Positions 1 to 6,931 of a stretch of 7,649 nt of DNA are shown piece after piece. The stretch is from an uncultured Prevotella sp. GTDB taxonomy: Bacteria > Bacteroidota > Bacteroidia > Bacteroidales > Bacteroidaceae. Both the position numbers and the translations under genes were made by a program. Below the pieces are notes generated by a model that saw only the letters and a program-made list of their open reading frames with translations, searched no databases and was not told the origin of the DNA. Position 1 is the first letter of the stretch. Each line of letters starts with the position of its first letter. The stretch covers positions 1 through 7,649 of the forward strand of contig CAJPTO010000152.1 in the NCBI GenBank assembly GCA_905373605.1. Direction: 5' to 3'.

Positions 1-137
1 GTTTTATACTTGGCATCGAGTGGCGCAAGCGTGTTGCCCAAGTCGATGAGCATTTGGTACTTGTCCATCCAGTCGTCGAATGCCGAAAACTCTTCAATCA
101 CTTCTTCTTGAAGCGCGTCTATGCTTAATGTTGACAT
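1..137 (-). CDS. sufE: SufE family Fe-S assembly protein, N-terminal part (runs off the window)
   Basis: SufE takes persulfide sulfur from the cysteine desulfurase SufS and passes it to the SufBCD scaffold for iron-sulfur cluster assembly in the cytoplasm. Only the first 45 codons are here. They read MSTLSIDALQEEVIEEF and then a stretch with FDDWMDKYQ and LIDLGN followed by PLDAKYK, which is the conserved N-terminal helix and loop of SufE (E..I.EF...DWMDKY..LI.LG). The full protein is usually about 140 residues. The sulfur-accepting cysteine lies just past the part visible here, so activity cannot be judged. The ATG at 137 is the start that begins directly before the conserved helix. The gene starts 14 bases after the stop of the U32 gene on the same strand, with an A-rich spacer and no Shine-Dalgarno, so it is probably co-transcribed with it. 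The assignment is from motif recognition of a fragment. Confidence 0.85.
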   Translation of the reverse strand, partial: MSTLSIDALQEEVIEEFSAFDDWMDKYQMLIDLGNTLAPLDAKYK

Positions 138-151
138 GTTGTTTTTATGTT

Positions 152-1402
152 TTAGTTGCCCTTAACCAGCTTAAACACCTTGTCGCTTGGCCGCACCTTG
201 TCTGGCACAGGTATCGAGACGCGGGTGCCTTTATTGGCCATTGCCACGGGGTTTAGCTCATAACGTATCTCTTTGGCGTCGAAATACATCACGCCAGTTG
301 TTGGCCCGGTAATCAGAAGATGCTCGCCTAGTGCCACCTCGCTGGCCTCAACGGCAATCTCTGCCACGCCAAGTTTGGAGAAATGCTTGATAACTTTCCC
401 CACAAGCACCTTTTTTTCGGTGGCCTTGTTGCCGTAATGTTTGGTCCATTCGCCCATTGTCTGGCCCTGATAATAGCCATCCCAGAAGCCGCGGTTGAAC
501 ACAGCGGAGAGCCTTTCGTCCCATTCGTCTTTCTTTTCTTCGCTGAATGAGCCGTCCAGCACGCTGGCAATGGCCTCCTTATAACAGCGCACCACGGTGT
601 AAACATATTCTGGGCCGCGCGCCCTACCCTCTATCTTGAACACCCGCACGCCTGCATTCATCATCTGGTCGATGAAGCGAACGGTCTTTAAGTCTTTCGG
701 ACTCATGATGTATTCGTTGTCGATGTCGAGCTGCGTGCCAGTCTCCTTGTCGGTAACGGTGTACGAACGGCGGCACAGCTGCACACATTGTCCGCGGTTG
801 GCCGAGCGGTTGGCATCGTGAAGGCTGAGGTAACACTTGCCGCTGACGGCCATACAGAGTGCTCCGTGGCAAAACATCTCGATGCGAACCGGCTGCCCAC
901 TGGGGCCAACGACGTGCTGTTCTTCAATCTGGCGGTGTATCTCGGCCACCTGTTTCATGTTGAGTTCGCGTGCCAACACCACCACATCGGCAAACTGCGC
1001 GTAGAATTTCAGCGCGTCGATGTTCGAGATGTTGAGCTGCGTAGACAGGTGTACCTCCACCCCCACTTGCCTGCAATACATCATTACGGCCACATCGCTG
1101 GCGATAACGGCCGACACTTGCGCCGCTTTGGCAGCGTCGATGATGGTGTGCATGGCCGCAATGTCGTCGCCATAAATAACGGTGTTCACCGTCAAATAGC
1201 TCTTCAAGCCGTGTTCTCGGCAGGTGCTGGCAATGTCGTGGAGGTCGTCTATGGTGAAGGGATTGGCCGAATGCGAGCGCATGTTGAGCTGTCCGATACC
1301 AAAATACACCGAGTCGGCACCCGCTTGTATTGCAGCAACGAGGCTCTCTCGCGAGCCAACGGGGGCCATTATTTCAAATTCGTTTATCTTGTTCTTATCC
1401 AT
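152..1402 (-). CDS. Peptidase U32 family protein (TrhP/YrrO-like, probable RNA hydroxylation)
   Basis: This 416-residue protein belongs to the U32 family, named for collagenase-like peptidases but now including TrhP (YegQ), which makes 5-hydroxyuridine at the tRNA wobble position, RlhA for 23S rRNA, and UbiU/UbiV. The N-terminus has the family opening EIMAPVGSRESLVAAIQAGAD (residues 10-30, split here as EIMAPVGSRE then SLVAAIQAGAD), typical of a TIM-barrel first strand. The signature lies at residues 175-210: E175, C178, HGALC ending at C183, SGKC ending at C190, then NRGQC (C206) and QLC (C210). Several of these cysteines match those that bind a 4Fe-4S cluster in UbiU/UbiV, though I cannot assign ligands. 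The length fits TrhP or YrrO (about 420-450) better than the longer RlhA. Start ATG 1402 precedes the conserved opening by nine residues. sufE follows in a likely operon. The exact substrate is an inference. Confidence 0.9.
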   Translation of the reverse strand: MDKNKINEFEIMAPVGSRESLVAAIQAGADSVYFGIGQLNMRSHSANPFTIDDLHDIASTCREHGLKSYLTVNTVIYGDDIAAMHTIIDAAKAAQVSAVIASDVAVMMYCRQVGVEVHLSTQLNISNIDALKFYAQFADVVVLARELNMKQVAEIHRQIEEQHVVGPSGQPVRIEMFCHGALCMAVSGKCYLSLHDANRSANRGQCVQLCRRSYTVTDKETGTQLDIDNEYIMSPKDLKTVRFIDQMMNAGVRVFKIEGRARGPEYVYTVVRCYKEAIASVLDGSFSEEKKDEWDERLSAVFNRGFWDGYYQGQTMGEWTKHYGNKATEKKVLVGKVIKHFSKLGVAEIAVEASEVALGEHLLITGPTTGVMYFDAKEIRYELNPVAMANKGTRVSIPVPDKVRPSDKVFKLVKGN

Positions 1403-1417
1403 TAATTATCCTTTGCT

Positions 1418-1448
1418 TTTGCAAAGTTACGAAAAAATGGTATCTTTG
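1418..1448 (+). promoter_or_regulatory. Bacteroidetes-type promoter for the C1 protease lipoprotein
   Basis: TTTG at 1418-1421 and TATCTTTG at 1441-1448 are separated by 19 bases, which is the canonical -33/-7 arrangement for the Bacteroidetes primary sigma factor. Transcription would begin near 1454. That makes the in-frame ATG at 1455 essentially leaderless and gives the ATG at 1473 a leader of about 18 bases. The -33 box directly abuts the minus-strand -7 box at 1422-1429, so the two divergent promoters share DNA and may compete for polymerase. Confidence 0.7.
1422..1429 (-). promoter_or_regulatory. Candidate -7 box for the U32-sufE operon
   Basis: The minus strand reads TAACTTTG here, matching the Bacteroidetes -7 consensus TAnnTTTG, 20 bases before the U32 start codon. 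Transcription would begin a few bases after the box, leaving a leader of only about a dozen bases. I find no TTTG at the expected 19-21 base distance upstream, so the promoter is incomplete by motif. The same 11 bases, TGCAAAGTTAC on the plus strand, recur at 7099-7109 in front of leuS. Confidence 0.5.
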
Positions 1449-1472
1449 CCCTTCATGAAACCACTTATTAAC

Positions 1473-2507
1473 ATGAACCGACTGATTATCGCGCTCACAA
1501 CATTGGCGATGCTGGGCGCATGTAAGCAGAATGAGGGTAGAAAGCTTCGCGCCAAAGCCCCAGTAGCCGACGTGTCGCTGAAGACAACGCCCGTAAAAGA
1601 CCAAGGGCGAAGCCCTCTTTGCTGGGTGTTTGCGATGTTGGCGACCATCGAAACCGAACATTTGATGCGCGGCGACTCGGTAAACCTCTCCACGGCTTAC
1701 GTATCGCGCATGGCTATTGGCCAGCGTTTGCAAGAGGCTTACCTCACACGGGGTGCGCATGCCCTGCATCTGCGCGGCATGGCATCGTGCGCATTGTCGG
1801 CCATTGCCGAATATGGGTTGTTGGCTTACGACACTTATCATGTTTCGAACAGCAGTGTTTTCAATGGGCTTGCCAACAAAGCAAAGAACGTTTGCAGGCT
1901 GGCCGCGGCGCAACATGAGGGGCTGGACAGGCTTAACGCCCACTACGCCGACTTGGCCGACCAACTTGTTGGGCCTTTGCCAAAGGCACAATTCATGCTC
2001 GGGGCTGAATATACGTTCGGCGAATTTGGGCGAAGCGTGTGCCAAAGGGATGAATATGTGGGGCTAACCAGCTTCACCCACCACCCTTTTAACACGGCTT
2101 TCGCACTGGAAGTTCCCGACAATGTTAACCGCGACCGGCTGCTTAACCTGCCCATCGACACGCTTGTTGCGCTGGTGGAGCGTTCGTTGCGCGGCGGACA
2201 TCCCGTTTGTTGGGAGGGCGACATCTCGGAAGAGGGTTTTAATTTCGCCGAGGGGTTTGCGCGTTTGGCCGAACATAGTGCTGCGGCCACACAAGAAGTG
2301 CGGCAGCGCGAGTTTGAAACGTTCCGCACCACCGACGACCATTGCATGGCCATCGTGGGCTTGGCTCGCGATGCGCAGGGCAAACGCTATTTCATCATGA
2401 AGAATTCGTGGGGCGTGGATAATGCTTTTCAGGGGTTTATGTATATGTCGGCAGATTATTTCAGGCTGAAAACCATCGCCATTTGGGCGCAAAGGGAGCT
2501 GATTTGA
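1473..2507 (+). CDS. C1 (papain/bleomycin-hydrolase-like) cysteine protease lipoprotein
   Basis: From ATG 1473 this encodes 344 residues. Residues 1-17, MNRLIIALTTLAMLGAC, form a short lipoprotein signal with an LGAC lipobox, so C17 is probably lipidated and the protein anchored in a membrane facing the periplasm or the outside. The papain-like catalytic set is visible: Q44 in VKDQG, nucleophile C50 in LCWVFA, H290 in DDHCMAIVG, and N311 in MKNSWG. Spacing and the LS..YV segment after the active cysteine resemble bleomycin hydrolase/aminopeptidase C relatives (C1B), but the usual GSC or GRC before the tryptophan is SPLC here. At 344 residues it is shorter than typical C1B enzymes (about 450). 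An in-frame ATG at 1455 would add MKPLIN; I prefer 1473 because it gives a compact signal peptide with R3 before the hydrophobic core. Much longer upstream extension would cross the promoter. The substrate is unknown. The gene stands alone, divergent from U32 and convergent with the YitT gene. Confidence 0.88.
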   Translation: MNRLIIALTTLAMLGACKQNEGRKLRAKAPVADVSLKTTPVKDQGRSPLCWVFAMLATIETEHLMRGDSVNLSTAYVSRMAIGQRLQEAYLTRGAHALHLRGMASCALSAIAEYGLLAYDTYHVSNSSVFNGLANKAKNVCRLAAAQHEGLDRLNAHYADLADQLVGPLPKAQFMLGAEYTFGEFGRSVCQRDEYVGLTSFTHHPFNTAFALEVPDNVNRDRLLNLPIDTLVALVERSLRGGHPVCWEGDISEEGFNFAEGFARLAEHSAAATQEVRQREFETFRTTDDHCMAIVGLARDAQGKRYFIMKNSWGVDNAFQGFMYMSADYFRLKTIAIWAQRELI

Positions 2508-2509
2508 GT

Positions 2510-2680
2510 GGGGGATTGGCGGGATTGTCAGACCAATCGGATCGGTCGGACTAATCAGACCAGTCTGAATTGTCGGAATTGTCGGACAACTCTGACCTGT
2601 CGGACCGATCTGACCTGTCGGAATTGTCGGACAACTCTGACCAGTCAGACCAGTCCGACTGGCAGGAATTGTGGGACAAT
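2510..2680. repeat. Tandem array of 9-base units, consensus TCnGAcnng
   Basis: From 2528 to 2680 the sequence divides without any phase slip into seventeen 9-base units such as TCAGACCAA, TCGGAATTG, TCGGACAAC and TCTGACCTG. Units 1-15 all keep TCnGA, and the last two keep only GA in register. Two weaker units (2510-2527, ending GGGATTG) probably precede them. TCnGA is its own reverse complement, so any unit can pair with any other. Units 6-8 recur nearly unchanged as units 11-13, a 45-base higher-order repeat. The array fills the gap between two converging genes. Because the period is a multiple of three, two plus-strand frames stay open through it (for example Ser-Asp-Xaa repeats), but I see no sign that it is translated. 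Confidence 0.9.
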
Positions 2681-2697
2681 CCCGCCTTCTTTCTTTC
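2518..2697 (+). terminator. Candidate terminator: fold-back of the 9-base array
   Basis: GGCGGGATTGTC at 2518-2529 is perfectly complementary to GACAATCCCGCC at 2675-2686, a 12-base inverted repeat that encloses nearly the whole array. A pyrimidine-rich tract with several T runs follows at 2687-2700. Together with the self-complementary TCnGA cores, an RNA of the C1 protease transcript could fold into a long imperfect hairpin just after the stop codon. A smaller palindrome, CCAGTCCGACTGG, lies at 2650-2662. Without an uninterrupted U tract, terminator function is only an inference. Transcript protection is an alternative. Confidence 0.35.
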
Positions 2698-2698
2698 C

Positions 2699-3673
2699 CT
2701 ATTCCTCCTTATTTGCGTTGTCTGTCATCCTTTTAGGTGGTTCGGGCATCTTCTTCGCCTTAACCTTAATGGTATCGAATCCCTCGCCATACACGCCAAT
2801 TACCGCGCTTTGGCTAACAAAGGCGCGTGGGTCTATCAGCTTGATAAGGCGGAAAATCATCTGGCTTTCGTTCTTCTTGGCCAGCACACAAAGCACCTTC
2901 ATCTCCTTACCAGTGTACCATCCATGTCCGTCTAGAATGGTAACGCCGTGGTCGGTGTGCAAAGCAATGGCGTTAGCTATCTCTTGATACTTGCGCGAAA
3001 AGATGAGAAACTGCACCGATTCGCGCCGGGCGTTCATCACATAATCGAGCATGAAGTTTTCTACAATCATCGTACAAAGGCCAAAAACCATCATCCTAGC
3101 CCTGTCGTAATACGTTCCGAACTGTGGGAAGAAGAAGCAACTGCCGATGATTACGATATCAACAAGGAACAAAACCTGCCCCAACGACAGGTTGAAGAAC
3201 TTGTTTACCACGGCTGCAATGATGTCGGTGCCGCCCGTAGAGCCGTTGTTGAGGAACACAATGGCCAACGAAGTGCCTGTAAGCGTACAGCCAATGAGCA
3301 GCGACATGAAGTTGTTGCCTGGCCCAAGTATCTGCACAAACTGGTCGGTGCCGTCTATCTTGGGCATCAATATCTGTGCATATTCCAACAAAAAGTATAG
3401 GGCAGCCGTGGCATAGATGGTTTTCAAAAGGAAGCGCCAACCTAAAACTTTAAGAGCCAAGACCAACAACGAGATGTTGATGATGGCGTAAGTGTACTGT
3501 ATCTTAAAGCCTGTGGCATAAAACACCACGAGCGAAGCGCCGGTTACACCGCCCGTAACTATCTCGTAAGGCATGATGAACACCACCAAACCAAAGGAAT
3601 AGAGACACAAACCAAGGGTGATAAACACGTAATCTTTTATCTCGCTGAGGAGCATTCTGTGGTCGATTGTCAT
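2699..3673 (-). CDS. YitT family membrane protein (DUF161 plus DUF2179)
   Basis: This 324-residue protein is an inner-membrane protein of the YitT family, whose biochemical role is not established. Six or seven hydrophobic segments are visible in the first two thirds, roughly at residues 14-34, 39-54, 62-78, 82-103, 122-142, 164-184 and 193-211. Family motifs include GGVTGAS at 41-47 in the first DUF161 repeat and NNGSTGGTDIIA near 142-153 in the second. The soluble C-terminal part from about 217 to 300 is the DUF2179 ferredoxin-like domain, with GVTILDGHGWYTG and a DPRAFVSQS segment near the end. The length is typical, about 280-330. ATG 3673 gives MTIDHR before an alternative start at residue 7. 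No Shine-Dalgarno is visible. It lies downstream of leuS on the same strand, separated by a 282-base repeat-filled gap, so joint transcription is uncertain. Confidence 0.93.
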   Translation of the reverse strand: MTIDHRMLLSEIKDYVFITLGLCLYSFGLVVFIMPYEIVTGGVTGASLVVFYATGFKIQYTYAIINISLLVLALKVLGWRFLLKTIYATAALYFLLEYAQILMPKIDGTDQFVQILGPGNNFMSLLIGCTLTGTSLAIVFLNNGSTGGTDIIAAVVNKFFNLSLGQVLFLVDIVIIGSCFFFPQFGTYYDRARMMVFGLCTMIVENFMLDYVMNARRESVQFLIFSRKYQEIANAIALHTDHGVTILDGHGWYTGKEMKVLCVLAKKNESQMIFRLIKLIDPRAFVSQSAVIGVYGEGFDTIKVKAKKMPEPPKRMTDNANKEE

Positions 3674-3680
3674 ATCATTT

Positions 3681-3950
3681 AAGTTTCTGAGTTCGTAAGT
3701 TTCTTAGTTAATGAGGTGAGATTGGGAGTTTTTGAGTTTATAAGTCATTGAGTTGTTGGTGAGGTTGTGAGTTATTGGAGTTATGAGTTGTTGAGGTTAT
3801 GATCTGAATTTTGCGAGTTTTTGAGTTCTTGACGCTTAAAGTGCAGTGCACTTACAATCATATTAAGTCACCATTTCATGACCTCATAAACTCAAAACTA
3901 AATACTCCACACTTCAACTCATAAGATCAAAAACTCACGACCTCACACCT
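3681..3950. repeat. Degenerate 8-base AGTTnnTG array in inverted arrangement
   Basis: The left half (3681-3834) has twelve AGTT tetramers and no AACT. The first four start at 3682, 3690, 3698 and 3706, exactly 8 bases apart, and pairs at 3727/3735 and 3816/3824 keep that spacing. The right half (3854-3950) has four AACT and no AGTT, so the same unit continues on the other strand. The two halves pair well in places: 3759-3777 against 3928-3946 match at 17 of 19 positions as an inverted repeat. The axis is the palindrome at 3839-3853. This fills the gap between leuS and the YitT gene; I see no ORF or clear promoter in it. An isolated TAGTTTTG on the minus strand (3900-3893) resembles a -7 box but lacks a -33 box. 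Confidence 0.8.
3839..3853. repeat. 15-base perfect palindrome at the centre of the inverted array
   Basis: AAGTGCA, a single G, then TGCACTT form a perfect palindrome. It sits where the flanking 8-base units change strand. It could be the tip of a large fold-back or a binding site for a dimeric protein. No function can be assigned from sequence alone. Confidence 0.7.
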
Positions 3951-3955
3951 TCACA

Positions 3956-6829
3956 TCAGCCTTTCACCACAATGTTCACGATTTTCTTCGGTACAACAAT
4001 CACTTTCACCACCTGCTTGCCTTCAAGGAACTTGGCGGCGCGCTCGTCTTTCATGGCCGCTTGCTCTATTTCGGCATTGGTTGCGTTGGCCGGGAACGCC
4101 ATTTGGAAGCGTGCCTTGCCGTTAAAAGCGATGGCCAGTTGCACTTCGCTCTCCACAAGATACTTCTCTTCATAGGCAGGCCACGGCGCATCGCACACCG
4201 TTTGCTTGTTACCAAGGGCCTCCCAAAGCTCTTCGGCGATGTGCGGAGCGAAAGGTGCCAGCGCAATAACCAGCTTCGAGAGCAGCTCGGCGTTGGTGCA
4301 ACGGGCTTGCGACAGCTCGTTAACGCAAATCATAAAGGCAGCCACGGCCGTGTTGTACGAGAACGCGGGGATGTCGGCCGACACTTTCTTCAACAACTTG
4401 TGAACAGACTTAAGCTGTTCGGCAGTTGCTTCGGCATCGTTTGGCAAGAAATCGCCCGTGCGGTTGTTGTAGAACAGACCCCAGAACTTCTTTAAGAAGC
4501 GGTGACAACCATCAATTCCGTTGGTGTCCCACGGTTTACTTTGCTCCACAGGCCCAAGGAACATCTCGTAAAGGCGCAACGTATCAGCCCCATAGTTCTC
4601 AACGATGAGGTCGGGATTAACCACGTTGTACATGCTCTTCGACATCTTTTCAACGGCCCATCCGCACACATACTTGTCGTTTTCCAGCACAAACTCGGCA
4701 TCCTTATATTCGGGTCGCCATGCTCGGAACGCGTCAATGTCCAGCACATCGCCGTGAACGATGTTCACATCCACGTGTATGGGCGTAACATCATATTCGT
4801 CTTTCAGTCCCAACGACACGAAGAGCGGAGCCTTGTTTGCCTCTCCTTCGGCCCTTTGCACACGATAAACAAAGTTGCTTCGGCCTTGAATCATGCCCTG
4901 GTTAACCAGCTTTTCAAAGGGTTCGTCTTTCACTGCCACGCCCAGGTCGAACAAGAACTTGTTCCAGAAGCGGCTATATATAAGGTGTCCGGTGGCATGT
5001 TCGGTTCCACCCACGTAGAGATCCACGTTCTGCCAGTAGGAAACAGCCTCGCTGCTTACCAGTGCATCGGCATCGTGTGGGTCCATATAGCGCAGGTAAT
5101 AGGCCGAAGAGCCGGCGAAACCAGGCATGGTGTTCAGCTCAAGTGGGAACACTTGCACGCCGTCCACCAGGCTTTTGTCTACCACTCGGCGCGCATTCTC
5201 GTCCCAAGCCCACGTCTTGGCGTTGCCCAAAGGCGGTTCGCCCGAGTCTGTGGGCAGATAATTGTCCACCTCGGGCAATTCCAGCGGCAGGCATTCTTCG
5301 GGAATCATGTAAGGCATGTCACCCTTATAATACACGGGGAACGGCTCTCCCCAATAGCGTTGGCGCGAAAACGTGGCATCGCGCAGGCGATAATTCACCT
5401 TGATACGGCCCAAGTTGTGGCGCGACACATAGTCTTTTGTGCGTGCGATGGCCTCCATAACGGTCAATCCGTTAAGCACCAGCCCCTGATATTGGCCATT
5501 GTTGGCCGCGTTCGCTGCAGGCGAGTTAATCACGATGCCCTCTTTGGCGTCGAAACTCTGCTCCGAAACGTCGGCACCCTCGATAAGCGGCACGATGTTT
5601 AGCCCCATTGCTTTGGCAAAAGCGTAGTCGCGACTGTCGTGAGCAGGCACTGCCATGATGGCTCCTGTGCCGTAACCGGCCAGCACATAGTCGCTAACCC
5701 AGATGGGAAGAGCCTCTCCCGTGAGCGGGTTAAGGGCGTAAGCACCCGTGAAAACGCCGCTAACCTTGCGGTCGGCAATGCGTTCGCGCTCGGTTCTTTT
5801 CTTCGTTGCGTCCACGTAAGCCTGCACTTCGGCCTGCTGTTCGGGCGTGGTAAGACGGGCAACCAGCTCGCTTTCGGGTGCCAACACCATGAAAGTGACG
5901 CCGAAAATGGTGTCGGCGCGGGTGGTGAAGATGGTGAAATGCTCCTCGCTGTCTTTCACTTTAAACTCCACTTCGGCCCCTTCCGAGCGGCCAATCCAGT
6001 TGCGTTGGGTTTCTTTGAGCGAGTCGGTCCAGTCCAATTTGTCCAGTCCATCAAGCAAACGTTGCGCGTATGCGCTAACCCTGAGGCACCATTGGCGCAT
6101 CTTTTTCTGCACCACGGGATAGCCACCGCGCACGCTAAGCCCATCCACCACCTCGTCGTTGGCCAGCACGGTGCCCAATTCGGCGCACCAGTTCACCATT
6201 GTTTCGCCCAGATAAGCGATGCGATAGTTCATCAGCACGGCCTGTTTCTGTTGTTCGTCCATGCTGTTCCATTGCTCGGGCGTGATGTTCATCTCGTCGG
6301 TGCAGGCAGCATTTAGGCCTTCGGTGCCCTCTTCTGCCAACTGTTGCACCAGGTTGGCGATGGGCAATGCGCGTTGTTGGTCGTTGTCGTAATACGAATT
6401 GAACATCTTTTGAAACGCCCATTGGGTCCATTTGTAGTACCTTGGGTCGCAAGTGCGCACTTCGCGGCTCCAATCAAACGAGAATCCGATGCGGTCTAGC
6501 TGCTCACGATAGCGTGCGATGTTGGTTTCTGTGGTCACGGCAGGGTGTTGTCCTGTCTGTATGGCGTATTGTTCGGCCGGCAATCCATAGGCATCATAAC
6601 CCATAGGGTTAAGCACATTGAAGCCTTGAAGCCGCTTATGGCGTGCAAATATGTCGGAAGCAATATAACCCAAGGGGTGTCCTACGTGCAGTCCTGCGCC
6701 CGAAGGATAGGGGAACATGTTGAGTACGTAGAACTTTTTCTTGCTGTTGTCTTCTTCAACGCGATAGGTGTGTTGTTCTTCCCATCGCTTTTGCCATTTC
6801 TTTTCTATTTCCCTGAAGTTATATTCCAT
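3956..6829 (-). CDS. leuS: Leucyl-tRNA synthetase
   Basis: This 957-residue class I synthetase charges tRNA-Leu in the cytoplasm. The catalytic HIGH motif is HVGH at 48-51 within YPSGAGLHVGHPLGY, and the KMSKS loop is at 728-732. The CP1 editing domain that hydrolyses mischarged tRNA is present, with TTRADT at 302-307 and GTGAIMAVPAHDSRD at 387-401; D398 corresponds to the conserved aspartate of the editing site. The C-terminal part carries the anticodon-binding and tail domains (LAPFAPHIAEELWE, then a lysine/valine-rich end). The protein is about 100 residues longer than the E. coli enzyme: one insertion lies near 151-205 and another before KMSKS, around 640-720, as in other Bacteroidetes. 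The region that holds the WCRC zinc cysteines in the E. coli enzyme reads GLSVRGGYPVV here, so that zinc site seems lost. ATG 6829 matches the usual MEYNF start. Confidence 0.98.
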   Translation of the reverse strand: MEYNFREIEKKWQKRWEEQHTYRVEEDNSKKKFYVLNMFPYPSGAGLHVGHPLGYIASDIFARHKRLQGFNVLNPMGYDAYGLPAEQYAIQTGQHPAVTTETNIARYREQLDRIGFSFDWSREVRTCDPRYYKWTQWAFQKMFNSYYDNDQQRALPIANLVQQLAEEGTEGLNAACTDEMNITPEQWNSMDEQQKQAVLMNYRIAYLGETMVNWCAELGTVLANDEVVDGLSVRGGYPVVQKKMRQWCLRVSAYAQRLLDGLDKLDWTDSLKETQRNWIGRSEGAEVEFKVKDSEEHFTIFTTRADTIFGVTFMVLAPESELVARLTTPEQQAEVQAYVDATKKRTERERIADRKVSGVFTGAYALNPLTGEALPIWVSDYVLAGYGTGAIMAVPAHDSRDYAFAKAMGLNIVPLIEGADVSEQSFDAKEGIVINSPAANAANNGQYQGLVLNGLTVMEAIARTKDYVSRHNLGRIKVNYRLRDATFSRQRYWGEPFPVYYKGDMPYMIPEECLPLELPEVDNYLPTDSGEPPLGNAKTWAWDENARRVVDKSLVDGVQVFPLELNTMPGFAGSSAYYLRYMDPHDADALVSSEAVSYWQNVDLYVGGTEHATGHLIYSRFWNKFLFDLGVAVKDEPFEKLVNQGMIQGRSNFVYRVQRAEGEANKAPLFVSLGLKDEYDVTPIHVDVNIVHGDVLDIDAFRAWRPEYKDAEFVLENDKYVCGWAVEKMSKSMYNVVNPDLIVENYGADTLRLYEMFLGPVEQSKPWDTNGIDGCHRFLKKFWGLFYNNRTGDFLPNDAEATAEQLKSVHKLLKKVSADIPAFSYNTAVAAFMICVNELSQARCTNAELLSKLVIALAPFAPHIAEELWEALGNKQTVCDAPWPAYEEKYLVESEVQLAIAFNGKARFQMAFPANATNAEIEQAAMKDERAAKFLEGKQVVKVIVVPKKIVNIVVKG

Positions 6830-6860
6830 CTTGTTTTGTTTATTATTTCGTATTATGACG

Positions 6861-6931
6861 TTGGTAAGTTTACAAGCTTGCGAGTTTATGTTTTAGGTGC
6901 TAAGGCTTTGTGGCGTTTGCCATCTTCGCCA
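6861..6931. repeat. Degenerate relative of the 66-base repeat
   Basis: The string AAGTTTACAAGC...CGAGTTTATG followed by TGGCGTTTGCCATCTTCGCC repeats the order of the 66-base module to its right (an AGTT block, then GGCGTT.GCC and a T-rich end) but with indels. TGGCGTTTGCCA at 6911-6922 is a small inverted repeat. I read it as a decayed third copy in the leuS leader region. Confidence 0.45.

Noticed and set aside
788..1405. Plus-strand ORF of 205 residues within the U32 gene
   Set aside because: It is antisense to the conserved U32 frame and has a composition typical of a shadow frame.
1224..1472. Longer N-terminus for the C1 protease
   Set aside because: It would be antisense to the start of the U32 gene and would cross the promoter at 1418-1448. 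The lipoprotein signal begins at 1473.
2570..2935. ORF whose N-terminus is a Ser-Asp repeat (SELSDNSDLSD...)
   Set aside because: The repeat is the translation of the 9-base array, which stays open because the period is a multiple of three, and the rest lies antisense inside the YitT gene.
2508..2987. Open frame continuing directly after the protease stop codon, suggesting read-through
   Set aside because: It also crosses the array and then runs antisense to the YitT gene. No stop-codon context or protein-like sequence supports read-through.
2510..3950. CRISPR array
   Set aside because: Units are only 8-9 bases, directly adjacent and degenerate, with no spacers and no cas genes.
4502..5602. 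Long plus-strand ORF of 366 residues within leuS
   Set aside because: It is antisense to a fully conserved LeuRS coding frame and shows no recognisable domain, so it is a shadow.
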